Positions 52,270-62,430 of a DNA stretch of 64,000 nucleotides are shown one piece after another. How positions within the stretch are numbered: position 1 is the stretch's first letter; each line of letters starts with the position of its first letter. Made by a program: the position numbers and the translations under genes. The notes below the pieces were generated by a model that worked only from the letters and a program-made list of their open reading frames with translations, did no database searches and was not told where the DNA came from. This DNA comes from Nocardioides cavernae (GTDB lineage Bacteria > Actinomycetota > Actinomycetes > Propionibacteriales > Nocardioidaceae): contig NZ_JACCBW010000002.1 of NCBI RefSeq assembly GCF_013410035.1, positions 930,001 to 994,000 of the forward strand, in the 5' to 3' direction.

Positions 52270-52298
52270 GTCTGCTGCGGGAGCGGTCCTGCGGTGGA

Positions 52299-52348
52299 GC
52301 GGTGCGTGAGACACGTTCTGCGCCGTTGCAACCTGCCTCACCCACCGC
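52299..52348 (-). repeat. Copy C: single 50-bp palindromic element, inverted orientation
   Basis: The element at 52299-52348 starts GCGGTGCGTGAGACACGTTC, which is the reverse complement of the right arm of the array copies. Its orientation is therefore opposite to arrays A and B. It sits 29 bp after the YihY stop and 103 bp before the nuclease-like gene. Its other arm is the more diverged one. Confidence 0.85.
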
Positions 52349-52451
52349 CGGGGTGGCCGGCCACTGTCCACAGGCACCGTGACGCGGACGTCGTCCACAG
52401 CCCGTACGGCGACGATGAGCGGGGCGGGGGCCGAGGTGGCTCGATGGACCG

Positions 52452-53399
52452 ATGTACGCCGTGCCCGAGGAGTTCCGCACCCGGCCGTTCCTCCGCGCCG
52501 AGGCGCTCGCGCGAGGGCTGCCGCGGGGCGTCCTCCAGGGCCCACAGTTCCGCAGGATCCACGAGGCCGTCTACTGCCACGTCGACCACGAGCCGTCCTT
52601 CGCGGACCGCGTCACTGCCGCGCGGCTGGCCCTGCCGGACGCGGCACGCACGACCGGCATCACGCGGATCCAGGAGCTCGGTGTCGACCACGGGCCCCGG
52701 CACCCACTGCACTTCGTGGTGGAGGGTGACCTGCACCTGGCGATCGACGGCGTGTTCCTGCACCGGACGGTGAAGGCCCCGCCGCAGGACGACTACAGCG
52801 TCACGGCCGCGGCAGCACTGGTGGCCTACTGCACAGGCGCCGTGGCCATCGACGCGATCAAGGTGGGGTGCGAGCTGCTCCGGAGCGGACTGCTCGACCT
52901 CGGCGAGTTGGAGGAGATCCTCCGGGAGGAACCGTGGCGCCGCGGCGTCCCCGAAGCGACGTACGTCCTGCCGTACCTCACCGACCGGTGCCGTTCCATG
53001 CCGGAGGCCGGGCTGCTGACGTACGTCACGGCCTGCGGGCTGCCGGTGCCCGAGGTCAACGTCCCCGTCGAGGTCGCGCCGGGGGTGCTGGTGACACCGG
53101 ACCTCTGGTTCCGCCGCTGGCGGGCTGCCGCGGAGTACGAGGGGAGCCACCACCAGGAGGATCGCGCCCAGTACAACGCCGACATCGATCGCTACGCCGC
53201 CTACCGTCAGCACGACGTCGCCTACGCACTCGTCACCAAGGAGCGGTTGCGCACCCCAGCCGCGGCCATGCGGACCCTTCACGCTCTGCTGGCCAGCCGG
53301 GGGTACGACGGCCCGCGGGCGGTCTTCGGCGCCGAGTGGGACGCCCTGTTCCTCCGCCTGCCCGAGGTCGTGCGCCCGTCACCCCGTCGTCGGCGGTGA
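52452..53399 (+). CDS. PD-(D/E)XK-like endonuclease domain protein (DUF559/AbiEi-like)
   Basis: The 315-residue protein has an N-terminal helical region (MYAVPEEFRTRPFLRAEALA, AbiEi-like, with RRIHEAVYCH). The C-terminal domain has VTPDLWFRRWRAAAEYEGSH followed by HQEDRAQYNADIDRYAAYRQHDV. The Asp...Glu-x-Glu-Gly-x-His-His arrangement matches the Vsr/DUF559 nuclease fold with metal-binding Asp and Glu. Function is unknown; possibilities are an antitoxin-like protein or DNA nickase. It is bracketed by 50-bp palindromes: an inverted copy upstream and five copies downstream, the first of which contains its stop codon. Confidence 0.72.
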   Translation: MYAVPEEFRTRPFLRAEALARGLPRGVLQGPQFRRIHEAVYCHVDHEPSFADRVTAARLALPDAARTTGITRIQELGVDHGPRHPLHFVVEGDLHLAIDGVFLHRTVKAPPQDDYSVTAAAALVAYCTGAVAIDAIKVGCELLRSGLLDLGELEEILREEPWRRGVPEATYVLPYLTDRCRSMPEAGLLTYVTACGLPVPEVNVPVEVAPGVLVTPDLWFRRWRAAAEYEGSHHQEDRAQYNADIDRYAAYRQHDVAYALVTKERLRTPAAAMRTLHALLASRGYDGPRAVFGAEWDALFLRLPEVVRPSPRRRR

Positions 53400-53730
53400 G
53401 TGACGCACGTTCTGCGGGCCCGGAACATGTCTCACGCACCGCTCGAGGGCCGGACGACCTGTCGGCGGTGAGTGACGCACGTTCTGGAGGCCCGGAACAT
53501 GTCTCACGCACCGCTCGAGGGCCGGACGACCTGTCGGCGGTGGGTGACGCACGTTCTGCGGGCCCGGAACATGTCTCACGCACCGCCCGAGGGCCGGACG
53601 ACCTGTCGGCGGTGGGTGACGCACGTTCTGCGGGCCCCGAACGTGTCTCACTCACCGCCCGAGGGCCGGACGACCTGTCGGCGGTGGGTGACGCACGTTC
53701 TGCGGGCCCGGAACATGTCTCACTCACCGC
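53393..53730 (+). repeat. Array B: five 50-bp palindromes at exact 72-bp period
   Basis: Units start at 53393, 53465, 53537, 53609 and 53681; each is 50 bp, separated by four nearly identical 22-bp spacers (YCGAGGGCCGGACGACCTGTCG). Left arms read GCGGTGAGTGACGCACGTTC or with GGGTGA in the first half. Right arms read GAACATGTCTCACGCACCGC with small changes. The remainder of the 394-bp gap to sdhB (53400-53793) holds only this array and a terminator. Confidence 0.93.
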
Positions 53731-53740
53731 CCGGCCCGAG

Positions 53741-53787
53741 ACGCACGAAGGGCCCGGGGGATCACCCCCCCGGCCCTCGGCGTGCGT
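53741..53787 (-). terminator. Terminator of the sdhCAB operon
   Basis: Outer stem ACGCAC (53741-53746) with GTGCGT (53782-53787) and an inner GC stem of GGGCCCGGGGG with CCCCCCCGGCCC form a strong hairpin just past the sdhB stop at 53794. Confidence 0.7.
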
Positions 53788-53793
53788 ACGTCC

Positions 53794-54536
53794 TCAGTGA
53801 CCGTTGCGGATCGCGGTGCGCAGGTCCTTGTTGAGCTGGGAGATCACGTCGAGCGGGATCTCCTTGGGGCAGGCGGCGGTGCAGGCACCGATGTTGGTGC
53901 AGCCGCCGAAGCCCTCGTGGTCGTGCTGGGCGACCATGTTGACGACGCGCTCGTCGCGCTCGGGCTGGCCCTGGGGGAGCAGGCCGAGGTGGGTGACCTT
54001 GGCGCCCATGAAGAGGGAGGCCGAGCCGTTGGGGCAGGCCGCCACGCACGCGCCGCAGCTGATGCAGGTCGCGACGTTGAAGGCGCGGTCGGCGTCGTCC
54101 TTGGGCACGGGCACCGAGTGGGCCTCGGGGGCCGAACCGGTGTTGACCGAGATGTAGCCGCCCTGCTGGATGATGCGGTCGAACGCGCTGCGGTCGACCA
54201 CGAGGTCCTTGATGACGGGGAAGGCGTCGGAGCGCCAGGGCTCGATGGTGATGGTCTCGCCGTCGGAGAACGAGCGCATGTGCAGCTGGCAGGTCGTGGT
54301 GACCTCCGGCCCGTGCGCCTCGCCGTTGATCATCAGGCCGCACGTGCCGCAGATGCCCTCGCGACAGTCGGAGTCGAACGCGATCGGCTCCTCGCCCTGG
54401 TCGTTGAGCTGCTCGTTGAGCACGTCGAGCATCTCGAGGAACGACATGTCCTCGGACACGTCGGCGAGCTGGTAGGTGTGCATCGCGCCCGCGGACGCGG
54501 CGTCCGGCTGCCGCCAGATCTTCAGGGTCAGGTTCA

Positions 54537-54537
<1 letters not shown>
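53794..54537 (-). CDS. sdhB: Succinate dehydrogenase/fumarate reductase iron-sulfur subunit
   Basis: The 247-residue protein starts [20 protein letters not shown]. Cys clusters: [2Fe-2S] in [17 protein letters not shown], and [4Fe-4S]/[3Fe-4S] in [13 protein letters not shown] and [15 protein letters not shown]. It transfers electrons from SdhA flavin to the membrane subunit. The ATG overlaps the sdhA stop by 1 base (TGATG). Last gene of sdhCAB. Confidence 0.95.
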
Positions 54538-56576
<2,039 letters not shown>

Positions 56577-56589
56577 GAGCGGTGACCCC

Positions 56590-57309
56590 TTACTTGGTGA
56601 TGATGCCCGCGAGGACGGCGAGCGGGACGAGGGAGTAGCCGAGCGAGATGATCACCGCGGTGACGAAGCCGATGACCTTCCAGCGCTGGCGCTTGGCTGC
56701 GGTGCCGGTCCAGCCCAGCGTCTGCGCGGCGCTCCAGATGCCGTGGTGCAGGTGGGCACCGAGGGCGAGCATCGCGACGAGGTAGATGATCGTCATCCAC
56801 CACACGTCGAAGGTGTCGACCATCAGGTTGTAGGGATCGTTGGTGGCGCCGCCCTGCGGGTTGACCTTGCCGATGGTGAAGTTCAGCAGGTGCCAGACGA
56901 GGAACACCAGGATCGTGACGCCGCCCCACCGCATCATCAGGCTGGCCCGCGTGACGCCGGAGTTCTTCTTCACGACGTACTTGGTCGTCCGCGCGCGGGC
57001 GGCCCGACGCCACAGCAGGACGCCCGTCGTCACGTGCACGACGAGCGAGATGATCAGGCCGAGGCGCAGGATCCACAGCGCGCCCTCGTGGGGCAGCAGC
57101 GGCTCGCCGAGCTCGCGCAGGTGGTGGGCGTACTCGTTGAACGCGTCGTGCCCGGCGAACGCCTTGAGGTTGCCGTACATGTGCGCGAACACGAAGGCGA
57201 CGAAGATGAAGCCGCTGGCGGCCATCGCGAGCTTGAGCGCGACGGTCGTGCGCGAGGCCCGCGCACCCTTCACCAGCTGCGGCCGCGGGGGAGTGAGTTG
57301 GGTTGCCAC
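56590..57309 (-). CDS. sdhC: Succinate dehydrogenase cytochrome b subunit (five-helix type)
   Basis: The 239-residue protein has five membrane helices and heme-ligand histidines in [37 protein letters not shown] and [11 protein letters not shown], as in B. subtilis SdhC diheme anchors. It passes electrons to menaquinone. The GTG start follows TACCGT by 6 bases. Heads the sdhCAB operon, divergent from the second sdh operon. Confidence 0.93.
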   Translation of the reverse strand: MATQLTPPRPQLVKGARASRTTVALKLAMAASGFIFVAFVFAHMYGNLKAFAGHDAFNEYAHHLRELGEPLLPHEGALWILRLGLIISLVVHVTTGVLLWRRAARARTTKYVVKKNSGVTRASLMMRWGGVTILVFLVWHLLNFTIGKVNPQGGATNDPYNLMVDTFDVWWMTIIYLVAMLALGAHLHHGIWSAAQTLGWTGTAAKRQRWKVIGFVTAVIISLGYSLVPLAVLAGIITK

Positions 57310-57315
57310 CCGGCC

Positions 57316-57321
57316 ACGGTA
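57316..57321 (-). promoter_or_regulatory. Putative -10 hexamer (TACCGT) of sdhCAB
   Basis: On the minus strand, ends 6 bases before the sdhC GTG at 57309. Confidence 0.45.
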
Positions 57322-57392
57322 TCGCGCGGTCCGCGCGCACGACGCGCCGAGGCGGTGTGAGGTTTCCCCGGGTGCGGTGTCTTCCGCTCAGG

Positions 57393-57408
57393 CGTGACAC
57401 AGGTCATA
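57393..57408. promoter_or_regulatory. Crp/GlxR-like site between the two sdh operons
   Basis: CGTGACACAGGTCATA matches TGTGA-N6-TCACA at 7 of 10 specified positions and lies in the 157-bp divergent region. Regulation of sdh by Crp-family proteins is known in actinobacteria; binding here is inferred. Confidence 0.4.
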
Positions 57409-57466
57409 GTCGGGAGCGTTGACCGGACCACGTGCCGGGCTGCCGGATGACCTTCACGGAGGACGC

Positions 57467-58312
57467 ATGGCATCGACCGACCTGCCCACCGACCTGCCCA
57501 CAGATCGAGGCGTGACGAGCCCGGCCCGCGCCCGCATCGAGGCGCGGACCCTGAGGCAGGACCGGTGGTGGCTCCAGCCCCTGGCGACGTTCGTCGTCTT
57601 CTCGGCCTTCATCGTCTACGCCACCGTGCGGGCGTTCATGGGGCGCGACTACTACGCCTCGCCCTACCTCTCGCCGTTCTACTCGCCCTGCCTCGGCGAC
57701 TGCGTCGAGGGGGCGTCGGACTTCGGACAGCCGTTCGCGTGGTGGCCCCTGTCGGCGGCGCTGATCATCCTGGTCTTCCCGCTCGGCTTCCGGATGACCT
57801 GCTACTACTACCGCAAGGCCTACTACCGGGCGTTCTGGCTGAGCCCCCCGGCGTGCGGCGTCGCCGAGCCGCACCGGTCCTACTCCGGCGAGACCCGCTT
57901 CCCGCTGATCGTCCAGAACGTCCATCGCTGGTTCTGGTACGCCGCGGTGCTGGTCGGCCTGGTGCTCACCTTCGACACGCTGCTCGCCTTCCGCCCGATG
58001 CCGGCCGAGTACGCCGTGGGTGACGGTGAGACGAGCGGCGTCCACATGGGGCTGGGCACCCTGCTGATGATCGCCAACATCGTCTTCATCTGGCTCTACA
58101 CGCTCTCGTGCCACTCGTGCCGCCACATCGTCGGCGGGCGGCTGCGGCACTTCTCCAAGCACCCGGTGCGCTACCGGCTGTGGACGTGGGTCTCCCGGCT
58201 CAACGAGAACCACGGCCGCTGGGCGTGGTACTCGCTGTTCTCGGTCGCGATCGTCGACCTCTACGTCTTCCTCCTCGCCACCGGCACGATCCAGGACGTG
58301 AGGTTCTTCTAG
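57467..58312 (+). CDS. Membrane anchor subunit of second succinate dehydrogenase (Sdh1-like)
   Basis: The 281-residue protein starts MASTDLPTDLPTDRGVTSPA and has five or six helices. Conserved features are FRMTCYYYRKAYYRAFWLSP and PACGVAEPHRSYSGETRFPL, then VQNVHRWFWY and LSCHSCRHIVGGRLRHFSKH. It resembles mycobacterial Rv0249c, the anchor of Sdh1. GGAGG lies just before the ATG. The flavoprotein gene overlaps its stop (TAGTG). Confidence 0.88.
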   Translation: MASTDLPTDLPTDRGVTSPARARIEARTLRQDRWWLQPLATFVVFSAFIVYATVRAFMGRDYYASPYLSPFYSPCLGDCVEGASDFGQPFAWWPLSAALIILVFPLGFRMTCYYYRKAYYRAFWLSPPACGVAEPHRSYSGETRFPLIVQNVHRWFWYAAVLVGLVLTFDTLLAFRPMPAEYAVGDGETSGVHMGLGTLLMIANIVFIWLYTLSCHSCRHIVGGRLRHFSKHPVRYRLWTWVSRLNENHGRWAWYSLFSVAIVDLYVFLLATGTIQDVRFF

Positions 58313-60180
58313 TGACGGAGACCAGGCACCCGATGACGGGCAACGAGATGTCCCCCGAGTCCGCAGGCGGGATGGAGCGCCACGCGTACGACGTCGTGGT
58401 CGTCGGCGCCGGCGGGGCCGGGCTGCGGGCCGCGATCGCCGCACACGACGCGGGCGCCCGGGTGGCGGTGGTGTGCAAGTCCCTGCTCGGCAAGGCGCAC
58501 ACCGTGATGGCCGAGGGCGGCATCGCGGCCGCGATGGGCAACCGCTGGCCCGAGGACAACTGGGAGGTCCACTTCCGCGACACCATGCGCGGCGGCAAGA
58601 TGCTCAACCACTGGCGGATGGCGCAGCTGCACGCCCAGCAGGCGCCGGAGCGGGTGATGGAGCTCGAGGACTGGGGCGCCCTGTTCGACCGCACCGACGA
58701 CGGGCTGATCAGCCAGCGCGACTTCGGCGGCCACAGGTACGCCCGCCTGGCCCACGTCGGCGACCGCACCGGCCTGGAGATGATCCGCACCCTCCAGCAG
58801 CGCACGGTGCAGCTCGGCATCGACGTCTTCATGGAGCTGACGGTGACCGACCTGTTCCAGGACGACGGCCGGATCTCCGGGGCGTTCGGCTACTGGCGCG
58901 AGACGGGCCGCTTCGTGCTCTTCGAGGCGCCCGCGGTGATCCTGGCGACGGGCGGCATCGGCAAGTCGTTCAAGGTCACGTCGAACTCGTGGGAGTACAC
59001 CGGCGACGGCCACGCCCTGGCCCTGCGCGCCGGGGCCAGCCTCATCAACATGGAGTTCGTCCAGTTCCACCCGACGGGCATGGTCTGGCCCCCGTCGGTG
59101 AAGGGCCTGCTCGTCACCGAGTCGGTGCGCGGCGACGGCGGTGTCCTGAAGAACTCCGAGGGCACGCGCTTCATGTTCGACTACATCCCCGACTTCTTCC
59201 GGGCGGAGACCGCCGACACCGAGGAGGAGGCGGACCGGTGGTATGACGACAAGAAGAACAACCGCAGGCCACCCGAGCTGCTGCCTCGTGACGAGGTGGC
59301 CCGTGCGATCAACTCCGAGATCAAGGCCGGTCGCGGCACGCCCCACGGCGGGATCTACCTCGACATCGCGTCGCGGCGCACGCCCGAGTTCATCCGCAAG
59401 CGGCTGCCGTCGATGTACCACCAGTTCAAGGAGCTGGCCGACGTCGACATCACCGCCGAGCCGATGGAGATCGGGCCGACCTGTCACTACGTGATGGGCG
59501 GCGTCGAGGTCGACCCCGACACCCAGGAGAGCGCGGTCACCGGCCTGTACGCGGTGGGCGAGTGCTCCGGCGGCATGCACGGCTCCAACCGGCTGGGCGG
59601 CAACTCGCTCGGCGACCTGCTGGTCTTCGGCAAGCTGGCGGGCGAGGCCGCGACGGCGTACGCCACGGGGCTCGGCCGGGCGCGCCCGGCCGTCGCGGAG
59701 GACGACCTGAGGGCTGCCTCGCACAGCGCGGTGGCGCCCTTCGAGGTCGAGGGCGGGGACAACCCGTACGCCATCCAGTCCGACCTGCAGCAGTCGATGA
59801 ACGACCTCGTCGGCATCATCCGCACCGCCGGCGAGCTCGAGCGGTCGCTGGTCGAGATCGAGGCCCTCAAGGAGCGGGCGCGGTCGATGGCCGTCGAGGG
59901 CCACCGGCAGTACAACCCCGGCTGGCACCTCGCCCTCGACCTCCGCAACATGCTGCTCGTGTCGGAGTCGATCGCCCGGGCGGCGCTCGCGCGCGAGGAG
60001 TCGCGCGGTGGCCATACCCGCGACGACTTCCCGCAGACCGACCACGAGGTCTGGGGCAGGAAGAACCTCGTGGTCAGCCTCGATGCCGCGGGCACGGGTG
60101 TGGAGCTGAGCGAGAGACCCCTGCCGGAGATGCCCGACGAGCTCAAGAAGTACTTCGACGAGCCCAGGAAGGAGTCCTGA
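58312..60180 (+). CDS. Flavoprotein subunit of second succinate dehydrogenase/fumarate reductase (Sdh1-like)
   Basis: The 622-residue protein has FAD motif DVVVVGAGGAGLRAAIAAHD, covalent-flavin His in GKAHTVMAEGGIAAAMGN, FVQFHPTGMVWPPS, the catalytic-loop VTESVRGDGGVLKNSEG and the C-terminal GECSGGMHGSNRLGGNSLGD. It matches the mycobacterial Rv0248c type and differs clearly from the SdhA encoded at 54537-56576. GTG 58312 overlaps the anchor-gene stop; internal ATGs at 58333, 58348 and 58372 are alternatives. Confidence 0.93.
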   Translation: MTETRHPMTGNEMSPESAGGMERHAYDVVVVGAGGAGLRAAIAAHDAGARVAVVCKSLLGKAHTVMAEGGIAAAMGNRWPEDNWEVHFRDTMRGGKMLNHWRMAQLHAQQAPERVMELEDWGALFDRTDDGLISQRDFGGHRYARLAHVGDRTGLEMIRTLQQRTVQLGIDVFMELTVTDLFQDDGRISGAFGYWRETGRFVLFEAPAVILATGGIGKSFKVTSNSWEYTGDGHALALRAGASLINMEFVQFHPTGMVWPPSVKGLLVTESVRGDGGVLKNSEGTRFMFDYIPDFFRAETADTEEEADRWYDDKKNNRRPPELLPRDEVARAINSEIKAGRGTPHGGIYLDIASRRTPEFIRKRLPSMYHQFKELADVDITAEPMEIGPTCHYVMGGVEVDPDTQESAVTGLYAVGECSGGMHGSNRLGGNSLGDLLVFGKLAGEAATAYATGLGRARPAVAEDDLRAASHSAVAPFEVEGGDNPYAIQSDLQQSMNDLVGIIRTAGELERSLVEIEALKERARSMAVEGHRQYNPGWHLALDLRNMLLVSESIARAALAREESRGGHTRDDFPQTDHEVWGRKNLVVSLDAAGTGVELSERPLPEMPDELKKYFDEPRKES

Positions 60181-60956
60181 TGGCCTACGACCTGAAGATG
60201 CGTGTCTGGCGCGGCGACGCGGACGGCGGCGAGCTGACCGACTACACCGTGCAGGTGTCCGACGGCGAGGTGGTGCTCGACGCGCTCCACCGGCTGCAGG
60301 CCACCCAGACGGGCGACCTCGCGATCCGCTGGAACTGCAAGGCCGGCAAGTGCGGGTCGTGCAGCGCGGAGATCAACGGGCGGCCCCGGCTGATGTGCAT
60401 GACCCGGCTGTCCGACTTCGACCAGGCGGAGACGATCACCGTCACGCCCATGCGCACCTTCCCGGTGATCCGGGACCTCGTCACCGACGTGTCGTTCAAC
60501 TACGAGAAGGCCAAGCAGCTGCCGTACGCCGAGCTCGGGCCCCGCGACGCGGACGGCAAGCGCCGGATGATGCAGGTCGACGTCGAGCGCAGCCAGGAGT
60601 TCCGCACGTGCATCGAGTGCTACCTGTGCCAGGACGTGTGCCACGTGGTCCGCGACCACGAGGACAACAAGCAGCACTTCGCCGGCCCGCGCTTCTTCAT
60701 CCGCTACGCCGAGCTCGACATGCACCCCCTCGACACCCACGACCGCCGCGCCCTGGCCCAGGACGCCGCCGGGCTCGGGATGTGCAACATCACGAAGTGC
60801 TGCACCGAGGTGTGCCCCGAGGGCATCCACATCACCGACAACGCGATCATCCCGATGAAGGAGCGCGTGGTCGACCGCAAGTACGACCCACTGGTGTGGC
60901 TCGGCAACAAGATCGGCCTGCGCTCCCAGGACGACGAGGGCCGTACGGAGGTGTGA
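60180..60956 (+). CDS. Iron-sulfur subunit of second succinate dehydrogenase/fumarate reductase (Sdh1-like)
   Basis: The 258-residue protein starts MAYDLKMRVWRGDADGGELT. Clusters: CKAGKCGSCSAEINGRPRLMC split as [2Fe-2S] ligands, CIECYLCQDVC, and CNITKCCTEVCPEGI. It completes the anchor-flavoprotein-FeS operon (as Rv0249c-Rv0248c-Rv0247c order). The ATG shares its A with the upstream TGA stop. Confidence 0.94.
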   Translation: MAYDLKMRVWRGDADGGELTDYTVQVSDGEVVLDALHRLQATQTGDLAIRWNCKAGKCGSCSAEINGRPRLMCMTRLSDFDQAETITVTPMRTFPVIRDLVTDVSFNYEKAKQLPYAELGPRDADGKRRMMQVDVERSQEFRTCIECYLCQDVCHVVRDHEDNKQHFAGPRFFIRYAELDMHPLDTHDRRALAQDAAGLGMCNITKCCTEVCPEGIHITDNAIIPMKERVVDRKYDPLVWLGNKIGLRSQDDEGRTEV

Positions 60957-60966
60957 GGGCGGGCGG

Positions 60967-61461
60967 TCAGCCCTTCACCTTGCGCGCGCTGGGGCGTCGA
61001 CCGGTGTGCCGGACCGCGATCCGGCTGCTCTCGCTCTCCGCGGCTGCGCCGGAGACGGTGATGGTCACCAGGCCGTCCTCGAAGGCGGCCTCGATGTCGT
61101 CGGCGGACACCGCCTCGGGGAGCGTGATCGCGCGGCGGAACTCGCCGTAGTACCTCTCCCGGACGAGGAACACCGAGCCGTCCTCGCCGTCGGCCTCGGC
61201 GAACCGTGCGCCCGACACGGTGAGCACGCCGTGGTTGAAGCGCAGGTCGACGTCGTCGGGGTCGACGCCCGCCAGCTCGATGCGGATCAGCAGGTCCTCG
61301 CCGCGGGCGAGGATGTCCGTGCTCGGCACCCACGCCGAAGCGTGCGTACGCTCCGCCGTCTCGGCGCTCTCCGGCGCGCCGTGCACGCCGAGCGAGCGCA
61401 GGCGCGACAGCTCGCTGACGAAGTCGGTCACGCCCTCGAACGGGTTGCGACGGTCGGGCAT
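60967..61461 (-). CDS. Hsp20/alpha-crystallin family small heat shock protein
   Basis: The 164-residue protein has a variable N-terminus, then an alpha-crystallin domain (about 44-145): WVPSTDILARGEDLLIRIEL, AGVDPDDVDLRFNHGVLTVSG, and RERYYGEFRRAITLPEAVSA. The C-terminus has SESSRIAVRH. It acts as an ATP-independent holdase. Convergent with the Sdh1-like operon; not linked to the binding-protein/BCCT operon by overlap (33 bp gap). Confidence 0.92.
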   Translation of the reverse strand: MPDRRNPFEGVTDFVSELSRLRSLGVHGAPESAETAERTHASAWVPSTDILARGEDLLIRIELAGVDPDDVDLRFNHGVLTVSGARFAEADGEDGSVFLVRERYYGEFRRAITLPEAVSADDIEAAFEDGLVTITVSGAAAESESSRIAVRHTGRRPSARKVKG

Positions 61462-61494
61462 CGGTTCCTCCTGGGTCGGTGGTCGCAGTCTGGT

Positions 61495-62430
61495 CTAGCT
61501 GCGCAGTGGCGTCATCAGGCCGACGCGGCGCAGGAACGACCGCGCGACCTCGCCCTCGCTGCGGCCGTCGGTCACCTCGGCGTTCAGGTCGACCATCGCG
61601 TCCACGCTGAGCTCGGCGTTGACGGCGTCGATGACCCGCATGAAGGCCTCGGAGTCGATCGAGTCGAGCTTGTCCTCGTCGACGACCATCACGACGTTCT
61701 GCGACCCGAACAGCAGCTCCGGGTCGTTGAGGAGGGTGTAGCGCCCGCCCCGCAGCTGCGGGTCGGTGGTGAACGCGTCGACCGCGTCGGCGTCGCCGTC
61801 GTCGAGCATCGCGTACTGCGTGCCGAGCTCGGCCGGGACGAACTCGGCGTTGTCGAGCCCGTAGACGTCGCGCAGACCGGCCAGGCCGAGCTGCAGGTCC
61901 TCGAACTCGGGTCGGGCGCCCAGGACGAAGGAGTCGAGGTCGGCCAGGTCGGCGATCGAGTCCAGCCCGTTGTCCTCGGCGAACGCGTCGGTCACCGCGA
62001 TGGCGTCCTTGTTCTCGAACGGGGTCTGCTCGCTGACGACCATGCCCTGCGACTCGTACCAGGCCTCGACCGCGTCGTAGGTCTGGTCCGGGTCGAGGCC
62101 CGAGACCTCCTCGCCGGCGACGATCGAGAGCACCGTGCCGGTGTAGGCGACGTAGCCGTCCACCTCGCCCTCGCGCAGGGCGTCGTCGAGGTCCTCGGCG
62201 GGACCGACGCCCTTGCGCAGGTTGACCGTGTAGCCGTTGACGGCGAGGGCCTGTCGCCACAGCTCGCCGAGCACCAGCGCCTCGGGAAACTCCTGGGTGC
62301 CGATGGTGATGCGCAGCGTCGCCCCCTGGGGCTGCTGCGAGGCGTCGCGCTCGGTGTTCTCGCCGCAGGCGCCGAGCAGCAGCGTGGCACCGGCGACCGC
62401 CACGAGCACCGCGCGGCGCATCCGGGTCAC
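61495..62430 (-). CDS. Glycine betaine/quaternary amine ABC-type substrate-binding lipoprotein
   Basis: The 311-residue protein has a lipoprotein signal (LLLGAC) and an OpuAC/ProX fold: ITIGTQEFPEALVLGELWRQ, REGEVDGYVAYTGTVLSIVA and the later FGSQNVVMVVDEDKL. Family members bind glycine betaine, choline or similar compounds. GTG 62430 overlaps the stop of the BCCT transporter gene (GTGA); ATG 62421 is an alternative giving a cleaner signal peptide. No ABC permease or ATPase is encoded here, so its partner may be the BCCT transporter. Confidence 0.88.
   Translation of the reverse strand: MTRMRRAVLVAVAGATLLLGACGENTERDASQQPQGATLRITIGTQEFPEALVLGELWRQALAVNGYTVNLRKGVGPAEDLDDALREGEVDGYVAYTGTVLSIVAGEEVSGLDPDQTYDAVEAWYESQGMVVSEQTPFENKDAIAVTDAFAEDNGLDSIADLADLDSFVLGARPEFEDLQLGLAGLRDVYGLDNAEFVPAELGTQYAMLDDGDADAVDAFTTDPQLRGGRYTLLNDPELLFGSQNVVMVVDEDKLDSIDSEAFMRVIDAVNAELSVDAMVDLNAEVTDGRSEGEVARSFLRRVGLMTPLRS

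Noticed and set aside
52364..52399. DnaA boxes / replication origin (CTGTCCACA at 52364 and TCGTCCACA at 52391)
   Set aside because: Only two imperfect boxes, no dnaA, dnaN or AT-rich unwinding region nearby. Probably chance or a local binding site.
53379..53834. Repetitive proteins encoded across array B in several frames
   Set aside because: The 72-bp period is a multiple of three, so every frame stays open and gives repeated peptides; there is no family match and the palindromic DNA structure explains the pattern.
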